DNA of 64,000 nt from positions 15,322,120 to 15,386,119 of the forward strand of contig OX375880.1 in assembly GCA_947359465.1 (NCBI GenBank), in the 5' to 3' direction. Positions 1 to 11,545 of the stretch are shown piece after piece; the first letter of the stretch is position 1; the number at the start of each line of letters is the position of its first letter. A program made the translations under genes and the position numbers. The notes beneath the pieces were generated by a model. The model made no database searches, was not told the DNA's origin, and saw only the letters and a list, made by a program, of their open reading frames with translations. This stretch comes from Metellina segmentata. Lineage: Eukaryota; Arthropoda; Arachnida; Araneae; Tetragnathidae.

Positions 1-626
1 GGTATAGTGTTTGAGGGGATTTTTTCAACTCGCAAAATTTGAGACAATACTCTCCTTTTTTTTTAATTATCGCAATTCTTCTGCTATGGGTAACTTAATA
101 AATGTGGTGGCTTATTCTTTCTTACTTCCAACTGGCACTTTTGCATTTGCATGTGCCTAACACCCGTTTTCTCTGTAAAACGTGATACTCTATTGTAAGG
201 TAATCGCGTTGTTACAGTTATAAATGTTTACGATTGGGATGATTTCTTTCACTCTAATCATCTTACAAGAATAGTAACCACATTCCCTTTTGGTGAAATG
301 GTTGGTTGAAATGTATCACATGATTTACGGGTAGAAAAGAGAGGTGCGCGTTTTGAATGACCTTTTCAAAGATCACATTCCAACAACATTCCTTTTTCAA
401 GACTCGACGAAGGTGTGACCTGTAGTCGTTACGGTTTCAACCAATGTGTTTCATTCTGACCAAAGATTTTCTTTTTCGCCTATCTCAGAGAGTACTACTG
501 TGTAGTATACGCTGAACGGTGTAGTTTTAATCATTTATTTTTTTTACTTAATACGCCTTTCCTAATAAGAATGGACTATTCAAGTGCTTCTCAGGTATCA
601 CTACGTGTCAACTACATCTTTCAAAG
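1..626. other. No gene seen
   Basis: AT-rich sequence ahead of the piggyBac remnant. It may hold the untranslated leader and left end of that element, but I could not match a terminal repeat to the other side. Confidence 0.4.
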
Positions 627-1462
627 ATGCATCGCAAGTTCCTGCGAGCCGCGCAGGAATTTTTCAATGATATTTCAGGGAAAAGCCTCGAAAAGCTGGC
701 TGAAAAATTTCCCGAGCTTGAAACAATGGATCCTCTAGAGTTATTCCACAAAATACTCCCTATGAATTATGTGCAACATCTAGTTGAGATGACAGTTGTA
801 TACACTGCAAAGGGGCAGATAATAACAGTTAGCTGTGAAGATATTCTTCAGTTACTAGGTTTACTTCTTTTGAGCGGTTACCACACGATGCCTACAGAGG
901 ACTTATAGTAGAGTAATTCTGGAGACACATGTGTTACAATCTTTCCTAAGATAATGGCTAGAGCAAGCTTTCGTCAGCTTAAAAAGTACTTCCATCTTGT
1001 TGACAACAATAAGGATGTTCAACCGGGTAATAAACTAAAAATGATTGCGCCAATATTCGATAATATGTGTAGAAACTAGATTCAGTTTGGAGTTTTTCAC
1101 GATAAACTCAACATTGACTGATCAATGGTGCCGTATTACGGACGTCATTCTTGTAAGATGCTTATTCGCGGAAACCCCATCAGATTTGGATACAAAATTT
1201 GGATGATATGCTCATCTAATGGGTATCTATATAGGATGAAAATTTACTTAGGGAAATAGGATGGTGACAAAAAAGAGGCTCCACTAGGATCAAGTCATCT
1301 CAGCAAGACCAGGACCACGATCTCATCTACCAATTCACCTTAGAAAGACGTACGAACACTATCTCGTCGCTTGCACCCGAGGACGTTGCGCATTGTGCAA
1401 GAAGAATGTTAGAAAGCAGTGCCTTGCATGTAAAAAGCAGATACATTTATCTTGCTTCCCCC
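627..1462 (+). pseudogene. piggyBac-type transposase, decayed
   Basis: This is a dead copy of a piggyBac (PGBD-like) cut-and-paste transposase. From the ATG at 627 one frame runs to about 1290 with five nonsense codons (906, 909, 1077, 1119, 1257) and no frameshift. It keeps family landmarks: LLLLSGYHTMPTEDL near residue 80, FRQLKKYFHLVDNN, and SMVPYYGRHSCKM followed by IRFGYKIWM, which is the catalytic-domain block around the first aspartate. The stop at 1119 falls directly after that aspartate. A second frame at 1372-1462 encodes CTRGRCALCKKN and QIHLSCF, the cysteine-rich C-terminal finger. The middle of the catalytic domain is missing, so there is an internal deletion plus a frame change between about 1290 and 1372. 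Confidence 0.85.
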
Positions 1463-1469
1463 GTAGCAC

Positions 1470-2829
1470 TGGCAATAAGAGAAAAATGTATCCTTCCGAA
1501 GAGAAATATATAAAAGTATGAAACAGAAACCATACTTAGTCCTCTTTTTGAGTCTATTACAAAAAAATTACTTTTCGGAAAAATGCCCCTATTTACTTCA
1601 TCCCAAACGCCAATGTTCCCAAATGGGAACATCCTCAAAATCATACTTAGGATTTTTTTTGGGGCCAAAAAAGGTCTAGAACAGTTATACTATCTGTAAA
1701 ATAAGCCATTTAAGCAAAAAATTAAAATAAAAAAACTTTAAAAATGAATTGCGGCGTTTAAAAGGTTAATTTTAATCAAGTTCAAGTCCAGTTTTCGTAG
1801 AGCAGTCACATGTTTACTAGTCGATATGCTGGTCCCACTGTTTGAAGCATCGTTCAATATTAAATTTTAGAGAGATTCATATTTTATTCTATATTATTAT
1901 TGCTTATATACTATAATTGACGTCTATGATTGGAACCTCAAGAATACGGACTTATGTAAACTTCTTTTTTCAGGGTTTATTGGCGAATTGCTGGAGATTC
2001 AGGATTACTTATCATCCATTGCCTACACAGTGGAAAAGATAAGATACTTGAAGGCAAATCGTTTGAAGTGAGTGCACATCAGAAGGTTTTTCAATTAAAA
2101 TCAAAATATATAGAGACTAACAATTGATAATAATTAAGTGAAAGTTGAACAAAACCGGGTCATTATTATTAAATTAATTTTTTATGAGTGTAATTTATAT
2201 TCTAGCAAGATCATAAATTTGTTAAAGTTTCAATTTATTAATTCTAGCCTGCCCTTCTTTGAAAACAAAAAAAAATTGGAATAAACTGCCAAACACGATT
2301 TAATTTTTTATATATAATTTTGCTAACTGTCAATAATTATTAATTTTATATTTGTACAAAAAAAAGTAAGGTATTACAATATAGTAACCTATATTTATAC
2401 AATCCCTTCGAAAAAGTAATAAAGATGCATTTTTGTACCAATTATAAAATGATACTTGCTTTTTAAGCAGGTATGTTTAGAAATTAAACAAACCATTTCC
2501 ATTTCACACAGTAAAAAACAAAATAGTAGTTCAAAACCGGGTACTTCCCGGTCCTGTCCAACTGTCAAGGTCCCTGTATCATTTGACAGCGCCATTAATC
2601 AGAAAAGAAGGCTGAGCATATTTCAAACATGAAGCAAAACGTTTTTTAATCATTTAAAATAATAGCTGAAAGAGGTGTTATAAGGTGTTGGACTTACCTA
2701 AGATAAATCTTCAAGCAATTAGAAACTACAGAGCAAAATTCGGTGGTTTAAAATCGAACTTTTTCTACTCGAATGTTTCAAAACATCGGCGTTGACAAGC
2801 ACATAATCCTCACTGCATTTCATTCAACT
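1470..2829. other. AT-rich stretch with one exon-like island
   Basis: Mostly low-complexity AT-rich DNA. The only coding-like signal is the candidate exon at 1974-2067. Confidence 0.35.
1974..2067 (+). CDS. Candidate orphan internal exon, unknown protein
   Basis: A 94-nt open segment lies between a good acceptor (CTTCTTTTTTCAG ending at 1973) and a good donor (GTGAGT at 2068). Two frames are open. The frame starting at 1976 reads FIGELLEIQDYLSSIAYTV and then EKIRYLKANRL, which looks like an amphipathic helix of a real protein. I do not recognise the family and found no neighbouring exon, so it could belong to a gene spanning the left edge or be chance. Confidence 0.3.
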
Positions 2830-2841
2830 CCAAATAACATG

Positions 2842-3170
2842 AACCGACCCACCGGTATAGTGGTTAAGGTGTTAGCCTCTAGATCGGAAGGTTCCTGGTT
2901 CGAATCCGGGTCCGGGCATGGATGTTTGTAAGCGTATGGTGTAGAGGCGGCTGGTGCACCGTAAATATGTCGTGGACGAAAGTTCTCACGTTGGGTTGGT
3001 GTGGAAGTTTGGAGAGTGGGGTGCCAGCACAGATGTTGCTTCGTCATCTGACCGTGGTTCAAAATTACGAGGTGTTGTCTTCGGATCTTTCCCTTAAGTG
3101 ACTGATCCCGGACCGTCGTCAATAGCCCGTTGTGTTGCTCTAGTACGACGTTAACTAAAATTACCATTAC
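2842..3170 (+). repeat. tRNA-headed SINE, full length
   Basis: The copy starts with a tRNA-like head carrying an A box (TATAGTGGTTAAGGTG) and a B box (GGTTCGAATCC), followed by a body ending in an ATTACC-rich tail. It is flanked by a 12-bp direct repeat, CCAAATAACATG, at 2830-2841 and 3170-3181, the expected target duplication of LINE-driven retroposition. The same family recurs throughout the window. Conceptual proteins from this region are not genes. Confidence 0.85.
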
Positions 3171-3539
3171 CAAATAACATGGCGGCTGTCTGCAACTAGT
3201 TTCATGCGTTATCCCACAGATGGCAGTTCTAATCGAGCCAAAACTGCCGGGTCCTGGTTTTATCCGGCTACCCGGTTTTGTCCTACCTTCCCCTACCTTT
3301 TATTAAGGGGAATAATGAAATTACACCTGTGAACAAAACTTATGGAACTGTAAGGATACAGTTGCCACTTTGCACTTAATTGGCATTAGATGAGTGAAAA
3401 TGATACGAAAGGCCTATCACAAATGATACGAAAGGTCTATATTACGAAAAATATAAGTAAGAACAGCGGTAACAGGAACATAAGCGAATGGCAAAAAAAG
3501 TGATGAAGTGTAGTGGTTACACTGCACTGAGAGCCATGA

Positions 3540-3840
3540 ATAAACCTAATTAAGGAGGTTGTAGTCTGGTTGGAAGAATAACGGATTAACATCTGGAGGG
3601 TTGTGAATTCGAAACTAGTTAGAACTATAGAGCGTAGCGTTTGTGGGGGCTAGATCACATTAAACCTGTCGTGGCATCAAATGTTCTCGCGTTTGAGTGT
3701 TAAGTTAGAGATAAATGTTGACCTCGTCATCATATCGCTATTCAAAATTACGAGGTGTACTCAGATCTTTCCTTTCGGGATTCATATATGACCTTCCGCC
3801 AATGTGCTCCACCTTGTTTTCGCCATTGCGACTGTAATTT
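3540..3840 (+). repeat. Diverged SINE of the same family
   Basis: It keeps the CGTCATC...TTCAAAATTACGAGGTG core and the TCAGATCTTTCC stretch of the complete copies, but the head differs (ATAACGGATTAACATCTGG, then a weak B box). It is older than the copy at 2842. Confidence 0.6.
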
Positions 3841-3849
3841 ACTACCTAC

Positions 3850-4743
3850 ATACAAACATTTTATCGTTACGTTTTACTTGTATAAATATTTAACTACAGC
3901 TTGAGCTGAATTATTTAACTAAATGCTTCGATGTAACTTCTGGCATATTAAAAGTAACATTCATATGCTAACTTCGAAATAATACACGGTGATTAACTTA
4001 TTTGGCTTCATTTTATGCATATTGCTTTTCAGATGGAGCTTTGACCTGGAGCCCGACACATAAATGTCATATTTTGGTGACATATCTGCAATAGACAAAA
4101 GTAAACACCCACATCCATATTAAATTAAACAAGGAAACATTTCAACGTGGATTCCGCATTAGAATCTACTTTGAAGATTACTGACCTCCAACAACAAGAC
4201 TTCAAATTTTAATAGTATGATATGAATCCTACGAAGTTGTGAAGGACAAAGCGAAGTCCGACTAAAGAAGTAAGCAAGGTTTTAATTTCGTTTTTCGTCA
4301 ACTCTGGGCAAAAACTCATAAGCTGACTTTTTCACGGAGAAACTAAATGCCCGTTTTCCTGACGATAAAAAATACATAATCATTTTGTAAAGCGTTTAAA
4401 AGATATCTAACACTTTTGAAAATGTTTATATTTATTATACTTTGTGTTGAAAATCCAAAGTTATTCTTTAAAGAGATGCTCAGTAAAAAACAATTTGGTT
4501 CAGTTAATGAATTTCTGCTCTTAGCCGACGTTGTATTGTTGAGTCTGTAAAGCAAAGATAGAAGATCATCTCATGTTCTATTCCCCCCCCCCCTGAACGT
4601 ATTCTTTGTCAAAGGCTTTCTTTCTGTTTTCATAGCTTGGCGATATTTTTTAAACACAGCTTGGCCAAATATGGCCATTGCGCCAAAGCCAATCTACCAA
4701 AATCAAGAGCTTAAACTGAATTTTATGGAACCTTGTTTTGTTA

Positions 4744-4798
<55 letters not shown>

Positions 4799-5140
4799 TT
4801 CTCAAAGGAGGAAAAAGTGACAAAACCTAGAAATTAAAAATTAAATAGAAACATATATAACGGAATATCATTGTGTATCACAAAGCAAGTTCGAAAAAAT
4901 GGAATTTAATATCAATACGCACCATGTGTAATGTTAAAGAAGAAAAGATTATAAATATCTACGAATCCAAGATTTTGATTCCGGGCAAACATTGTAAGAA
5001 AAAGTCTTGTTGGAATTTAAAGACTTAACGTAATTTTGGTATTTTAGGATTGATAATTTCGTTAAGTACTTTCAAGGATCGAGTACCTCTACGAACAATT
5101 AAAAAAAAAAACGTTTCCGCCTATATGGTGTAACTTATTT
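3850..5140. other. No gene seen
   Basis: AT-rich DNA with a C-run at 4584 and a long CT microsatellite. Short open frames here look like chance. Confidence 0.4.
4748..4793 (+). repeat. (CT)n microsatellite
   Basis: An uninterrupted CT dinucleotide run of about 46 bp. Confidence 0.95.
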
Positions 5141-5146
5141 ACATTT

Positions 5147-5460
5147 GTGTTCTTTTCCAGAGAAGCCAAGAGCTGGACTATTTCCATCTGGGGAGTGTCA
5201 TCAGGCGTCCAGGACCTGAAGAGCTCTACTGCTGCCCCCTTGCGTCCGTCCATCCCTCCTTTCTATAAATATGTCAAAATTCCTACGGGCGCGAGGGGAG
5301 CTGTTGGTAGTTATTCCGAAGGCCAGATTCCTGTGCGCTCAACTCGTCCAAGCTGCTTCGTTTTTGGGGATGTCGTCAGACTAATTACAATCGAATGTAT
5401 TAAAGATCAAATAAAAACATTCTATAACCCCAAACCGTCTCTCGTCTCTGTGCTTTGAGA
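5147..5460 (+). other. GC-richer island with TATA and poly(A) signals
   Basis: This 310-bp patch is clearly more GC-rich than its surroundings. It has an acceptor-like TTCTTTTCCAG at 5150-5160, a TATA-like CTATAAATATG near 5263 and AATAAA near 5412. An open frame of 103 codons crosses it. The combination fits a retroelement LTR or a terminal exon. I could not match it to a second copy or pair it with terminal repeats. Confidence 0.25.
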
Positions 5461-5734
5461 ATGTTGAATCGAAATTCCAACCACATTAGAACAAAAGAAG
5501 GAGGTTAGAATAAATAATTTAAAGTTGAGTTCGAGACCTCCACTATAAGAGGATTACCACACTTTTTCCGATCATACTGAAAATGAATAATCATATAACT
5601 CCGGTGATATATAAAAAATTCTTTCACAGCACACATATGTATATTGTGTTTCAAAACTTCCCGCGTACTCTTTAATAAGCAACACAAAATCACTTAATTT
5701 TACAGTAATTGTTCAAAGTTAGGACATCCTAAAG

Positions 5735-5850
5735 AAATGCTCGTCGTCTGACAGAGATTCAAAATTACTTGGTACTGTCCTCGGATCTTTCCCTTCGGGG
5801 TTGCCGTCGCCAGTAGCCCGCTGTGTTGCTTCAATGAGATGTTAAGTAAA
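5735..5850 (+). repeat. SINE fragment, 3' part
   Basis: It matches the 3' half of the complete copies: CGTCGTCTGAC, TTCAAAATTAC, TCCTCGGATCTTTCCCTT, then AGCCCGCTGTGTTGCT. The head is missing. Confidence 0.7.
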
Positions 5851-5869
5851 CTCCTACCAACCTAACTAA

Positions 5870-6060
5870 TGCTGGGCCGCGGATTAGCAACTGGATGGTT
5901 GAGAGTTCGAACTCAATCAAATGCAGTCTCGAACATAGTTGGTGTACCTTCAGTTTGTCGTGGCCTCAACTGTACTCACATTAACATGGTATGGAAATTG
6001 AGAGAGGGGGGACCAGCTAAGGTGTGACCTCGTCATCTGACCCTAAAGTAATGCGGGGTT
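5870..6060 (+). repeat. SINE fragment, 5' part
   Basis: It has a diverged tRNA-like head (GGATTAGCAACTGGATGG, then GAGTTCGAACTC as B box) and the GTCGTGGCCTCAA and GACCTCGTCATCTGACC segments of the family. It is lost before the 3' end. Confidence 0.65.
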
Positions 6061-7819
6061 GTCGTGGCCCACTGCCCTAGCAATCTGTGAGTTGTAGGGC
6101 AGATTGAAATTGTACGCATTGTGGTGACTAGCGTAGCATGGTAAATGTACGCCATGAAACCCCAATTAACTAATTTAATGTAGTACATACCTTTCAACTT
6201 CGGTGCGTGTATTACTGTGCAAACTGATCAACAGCCCTATGGCACTATTAAATATCCCTACGTGAAAATGGTTTAATTTTGTGTTACCTTCATTCCCTAA
6301 AAATGCGCGTGTATAATATATGTATCAAGATACAGGTATGTTTGCAAATACGCTGGTAACAGTTGCGCGCGCTATAAAATTAAATCCACGGATGGTTTGT
6401 ACTCCCTCATATCTCCCATCTATCTTCTATTAAACAAAGAAGTGTGCATGTGTGTATATTCTCTATACAAATGTACACCGTTTGACCAATCCACACCAAA
6501 TTGGGTACACTTATACTTTAGAACAGTGCGGAAACCTATTTATTTCCTGTCTTTAAACCAATCTGTAGCCATGACAATTGTCACACAGGTAGTCTTATAA
6601 GTACCCCTCGAAGCCTCAATTTTAAAATCTAAAGTTTGTTTTTCTGCAATAAATGGGCATGGATAAGGAAACATGTTCCACAGGGTTTGTGTATTTGAGT
6701 TAACAGAGGGAAATGTCGCGGTCATATTTGAAACCCGAGCAACGAGCACTATGCCACATTATTTAGGAATGTATGTCAGATTCAAGTTTACTACACTGCC
6801 GTTGTTGCGTGAGGGTTATGCGATTACGAGCGGCACCACACGGGAAATATTTCTGTCTTCTGTGTGAATAAAACTAACATTGTGTATATGTCTATTAGTT
6901 GATATTACATTTCTTATGCCTGGCGCAGCATGGTCAAATATGGCCTTTGCGTCATAAAATCTCAAAACCAAACAACCTATTACCCTTGATAACATTTAGG
7001 CAATCTAAACTGTAAATTAAGCCCACTGAACTGTGGAATCAAATTACACTAAAATCGCAAGTTCTGATATAATACCTCGTAGAAACGGGTCGCATTTATT
7101 TTGATTAATTGAGGTGCAATGGCTCATTTTTAACCACAGAGCTCCCCTTAAACTGCATTTACTTATTAGAACTTGTTTAATATTCTTCATTCTCTTTCAA
7201 GACTAATAGCACAATCTATTACCTACCATTTAAGTTGTTTTATATTTCATGGCCAATTAACGTCAAGGTCTCTCCAACGATACCTTTCAACAGCAATGTA
7301 CTGAAATTTTACCAACTAATGTAGAGAAACGATTCGATTACAGTTGATAATTTTCCAGGTTTTATTTTTTGAAAGAGGATATCTTTACCAAATGAATGGC
7401 TTTTAACTATTAATTTAAATTTGTTGTTGCATAAATTACTACGAATTTATTTTGGACACTTGATGCTGGGATTTATGCGGTGATTTACATAACATACTAA
7501 TTATGTAGGTGAGGCATTTTTTCGTCAGTCTGCATTCAATTTTTAAAATAAATTATATGGATACTTACATAGATAATTTCTTTTATGCATTCTATTAGGT
7601 TTTTCAATAAGTATAAATACCGTGTACTATAGTGTCGTCGTAACCTGTATAGTTACGTGCAAAACAAAGAAAAGTACGTTTTCCTATAAGGTATTGAAAC
7701 TTTTTCCCTTTTGTGATTTTTAACAAAGCATAGATAACTTGTTTAGTTGATTAATAGAGCGATTAGATAATACAATATATAAAATTAAATATTACTTGCA
7801 GGCTCTTATTAAAATTGGG
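6061..7819. other. No gene seen
   Basis: It holds short antiparallel open frames around 6540-6870 that I cannot assign, one copy of a second interspersed repeat near 6880, and otherwise AT-rich DNA. Confidence 0.4.
6880..6975 (+). repeat. Interspersed repeat family 2
   Basis: The segment GCGCAGCATGGTCAAATATGG followed by CCTTTGCGTCATAAAA recurs with variation near 4655, 47410 and 58265. It looks like the tail of a second short interspersed repeat. Its ends were not established. Confidence 0.5.
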
Positions 7820-7832
7820 TCCATGTGTTTGG

Positions 7833-7949
7833 TAATGGTAATGTTTAATTAACATCGTACTACAGCAACACAACGGGCTATTGACGATGGTCCTGGATCA
7901 GTCCTATAAAGGAAAGATTCTAGGACAACACCACGTAATTTTGAACCAC
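7833..7949 (-). repeat. 5'-truncated SINE with target duplication
   Basis: A reverse-oriented 3' part of the SINE is flanked by TCCATGTGTTTGG (7820-7832) and TCCATATGTTTGG (7950-7962), a 13-bp target duplication with one mismatch. Loss of the head with an intact duplication indicates truncation during reverse transcription. Confidence 0.8.
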
Positions 7950-7962
7950 TCCATATGTTTGG

Positions 7963-9780
7963 ACACAAGTTCTTTGTAATTTGTTTTGATACATAATAAG
8001 TTTGATATTTACCAGTAGTGACGCTTTTAATCGAGCAAAAGCTTGATGCAACATATAAAATAGCTTTAGAACTTTCCGCATATGTGTACCGGATGAAATG
8101 GAGTGATGACAGTTTGAAATGGTAGCATAAAATAACAAGATCTTTGGGTTTCACCACTACAACATTTATTCTAACATCCTACATCTTTACTCATATGTAC
8201 AGCAAAAATTACGGATATTTTGGTACAAGAGGGGTTCGGCAGAGGTTAGCGAAAGCGTCCTCGCTCTCTCAGTTCTCAAAGGGTCACTGTGGCTAAATCT
8301 AGAGTCTTTCAGGTCGTCTTTCAGCTGAAAACCACGTCGATAGAATCTTGAGAGTTCTCAAGGGGATTAAGATTTAGGAGATCGTAATGTCAGTGTAACG
8401 TCAGGTGAAGAGGGAAAATGTCAAGTGCCCAAAACTTTATGACCGAAGTAATGTAAACGGAGTGCTTTAATAGAACTTCTAGCGTTAGTTATGACAGTTG
8501 ATCACTTGAAAGGAGTTTTATGACCCCCCCCCTCCTTTAAGGAATTCTTGAATATGGGTGCTTGATTAGTGAAGCCGTCTTAAAAGTGTCACAACTTTGA
8601 GTGTTACAGAAGGCTGTGAATGTTTCAGAAGCGCTTTTTCTCACAATTGGTAAAACGATAATAGTTCCTTTGTGTAATTTATAAGTAAAACTTGATGGAA
8701 ACAATTTAATTTTTCAAATTTGCGTGGAATCAAGTACGCGAAGATAAATTCTGAGGTGAAAGCTGTATTGCAATCTTTAAAAAGAACTGAATATAGTCCA
8801 TCGTGAAATAGAAACACGTTGTGCACGGGAGAGTATTCTTGTGAAAGACGTTACTGTCCCCATAGGATTTTTCTCCATTATTACGTGAAACAGTGTAATG
8901 CACTTAATCTGTTGGGAAGTACAGAATTATCTCTTGTTTGGACTAATTTACAGTTGTGTTGCCGGCAATGACATTTAAAAAACCATTTTCACAAGAATTT
9001 CACTTTATTTTAAAATTGTACTAAGTATTATACAGCTTTTTAGCTCTTGAAATCGCTTCGGATTTTGCATCTTAGACTATAATAACAGGATATAGAAATT
9101 TTTTATAAAGTGTTGACTCTTACATCATGGGGGTTTAAAAAGTTTTTTGCTTTTTCTTGAAATGGAATTTTCTTAAAATATTAATCTCCGCAAAATACAA
9201 TATCTCAAAATACGACAGTAAAATTATTTTGGAATTTTTTATTCATGTTCCGGAGATTATAAAGCAGAGTTTGAAGCAGTATTTTAGAGGAATATATAGT
9301 TAAAAAAAACCGGGATATACACCTTAATATTTTATGTATTAAATATTTTGAGGTTATCTTCACGTATGACTGACGTCAAAGACCACAATTAATTTAAATA
9401 TAACACTGTAGCAATAGTTGTAGTTCAAAACCTGAATCAATGTCCGTGGAAGATAATTTACTAAGAAACTGGAAAACCGTAATTTTTTTTAATTATGTCC
9501 TTTAGCGTAAATGGTATTTTTTTTAACAGTTTGCTCCATTTTATTAAAAAGAAATTTTAAATACACTATTTTCTGCAATCAAATGCTTTTTCTCGTGGAA
9601 AGCAATAACAAATCTATAAAAAATCTGTTCCATGAAAGGTTTATTAAAATTTCCTCCAGGGGCAGAGAAATACATTTAAGCAACCAACCGTGTTCACAAC
9701 AGAGCATCCTTCCACTTAATGAACACAACTGTGTCCTAAGGGAAAAAAATCCTTCCTCTCATTCACAAGGTCTATCACAT
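7963..9780. other. No gene seen
   Basis: AT-rich, with a slightly GC-richer patch at 8225-8420 that I cannot assign. Confidence 0.4.
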
Positions 9781-9870
9781 TTAGGGATGGCTAACCTATG
9801 GCACGCACGCCAGAGTCGGCACGTAAGAAAATTTTGCTGGCACGTTAAAGATTTACGGGTGATATCATCA
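9781..9870 (+). repeat. hAT-like transposon terminus
   Basis: TTTAGGGATGGCTAACCTATG followed by GCACGCACGCCAGAG resembles the short terminal repeat and subterminal sequence of hAT elements. The other end was not found, and an overlapping 156-codon frame is probably not a gene. Confidence 0.4.
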
Positions 9871-9989
9871 TATAAACTTATAAATTATTCAAAATTTTAT
9901 TTCAATCTTTACATGTACGAGTTAAGTTGTTTTTCACGAAATAAAATAACAAATATATACCCAACCAAGGTATTTAGGTAGGTAAGTAT

Positions 9990-10250
9990 TTAAATTAATG
10001 TCCGACCGCAGGAAAACACAACAGGCTATTGACTACGGTTCGCGATCAAACCCGAAGGAAAAGATCCGAGGACAACACCACTTAATTTTTAACCACCTGA
10101 GCTGACACCCCACTCTCCAAGGTTCCAAACCACGCCATCGTGAAGACAGTTGAGGTCACGACAGATTAAACGTGCCCCAGTCCCTTTTGTAGACGACGTT
10201 CTTTTGATGGATTCGAATTCACAAACCACCGGTTGCTAATCCATTACTCA
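9990..10250 (-). repeat. Diverged SINE, near full length
   Basis: Read on the minus strand it has a tRNA-like head (TGGTTTGTGAATTCGAATCC as B box), then the CTGTCGTGACCTCAA and GGGGTGTCAGCTCAGGTGG segments and the family 3' end. Confidence 0.7.
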
Positions 10251-10478
10251 TCGAACATTTCAATTTCGATGGAACATCCTCTTCCACAATGCATTGACTT
10301 TGTAAATATTTCTAGAAACATATCTTCATTGGAAATTTGATCCATTTACGAAGAAACAAAAACAATTTTTGAACAAAATACACGTACCTTCAAACATTAG
10401 CTTCAAACATAACATTCATCAGTCAGTACGGCTTATAGATATTAATAAGATGTATACTACTCTACCCTACAATAATGG

Positions 10479-10660
10479 TAATGGTAATTTTAGTTAACGT
10501 CGTACTAGAGCAACACAACGGGCTATTGACGACGGTCCGGGATCAGTCCCTTAAGGGAAAGATCCGAGGACAACACCTCGTAATTTTGAACCACGGTCAG
10601 ATGACGAAGCAACACCTGAGCTGGCACCCCTCTCCAAACTTCCACGCCAACCCAAAGTGA
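10479..10660 (-). repeat. 5'-truncated SINE inside the Tc1 terminal repeat
   Basis: It is flanked by the 13-bp duplication CCTACAATAATGG (10466-10478 and 10661-10673), which is part of the Tc1 left end. The SINE lacks its tRNA head. It therefore inserted after the Tc1 element. Confidence 0.85.
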
Positions 10661-10689
10661 CCTACAATAATGGACCGGACGCCTGCGTA

Positions 10690-11012
10690 TTTGCATAAAA
10701 TCCGACAACTTATTTCGGTGTGTTTTTCGTGGTATGGACTGGAACCTTTGCATGCTGTTCCTGGTAATTTGAACTCCCATATCAACATTTTGGTTCTTCC
10801 TACGCTCTGGCAATTTTATGGCATGGACGAATGTTACTTCAAAAATTATTAAAATTGACAAAGCTCCATGTCATGTTGCAGCCTCTTTCAAGCAGTGGTA
10901 TCGAGACATGGATGTAAAACGTCTTCCCTGGCCTGCTCAGAGTCCCGACCTAAACTCCATAAAACATTGGTGGGACGAGTTAGAGCGACGCTTACGGACC
11001 CTAAATCTCTAG
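10690..11012 (+). pseudogene. Tc1-type transposase remnant
   Basis: One frame reads VCFSWYGLEPLHAVPGNLNS and then VLPTLWQFYGMDE. A shifted frame continues with IDKAPCHVAASFKQWY and LPWPAQSPDLNSIKHWWDEL. These are the second-aspartate and third-acidic blocks of a Tc1 DDE transposase. The DNA-binding N-terminus and first catalytic aspartate are missing, and at least one frameshift separates the blocks near 10850, so it cannot be functional. Confidence 0.85.
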
Positions 11013-11545
11013 CTGAGCTGGCGACATTCTTGCAGCAGGAATGGACACAAATACCCATAGCTGTGTATCAAAACTTTGTTGAAAGTATGCCCAGAAGGGT
11101 TTCTAGTGTTAATGAAGCATGTGGGGACCATTCCTCTATTAAAGCATGTATTATTTCCCTTATATCATCTCACATCTTGCTGTCTGGTCCATTATTGTGG
11201 GGTAGTGTATATGGAACTTGATTATCTCCAAGACATCGGCTGGAGTATTTTATCATCGTTTTCAGAAAGCAAGTGGGTAACGAGAAAAAAAATTCCTTTC
11301 TGATCTCATGCATTTTAAATTTCCAACTGCTATTGAGCAAATTGTCACGGAATTGAAACATCCCGCCCTTCAATAATTATTGGACGGCGAATTTGCAGAG
11401 AAATTGCAAGTTAGGTCTATCGCATACTTTCAATGAATATAATGCAATTGCAGCACGTGACTATCCCCCTATTAAAGCATGTATTCTTCCCCTTATACCA
11501 TCACATATTGCTGTCCGGTCCATTATTATAGGGTAGTGTATATAT

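Larger units (their letters stand above)
10452..11545 (+). mobile_element. Tc1/mariner-type element, damaged
   Basis: The left end, TATACTACTCTACCCTACAA, continuing to TGGACCGGAC after the inserted SINE, mirrors the right end GTCCGGTCCATTATTATAGG-GTAGTGTATATA. The right-end sequence also occurs internally at about 11180-11217, so either two related elements are fused or the end was duplicated. A transposase remnant lies inside. A SINE sits in the left terminal repeat, giving the order of insertion. Confidence 0.75.

Noticed and set aside
2842..2920. A functional tRNA gene
   Set aside because: Only A and B boxes and partial stems are present, and the sequence is joined to a repeated body with target duplications, so it is a SINE head.
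2820..3173. 117-codon frame and similar frames at 10475, 32263 and 47929
   Set aside because: They are translations of the SINE family, not genes.
6540..6867. Antiparallel 69- and 64-codon frames
   Set aside because: No recognisable motif, no splice signals, and overlap on opposite strands; could be part of an unknown repeat.
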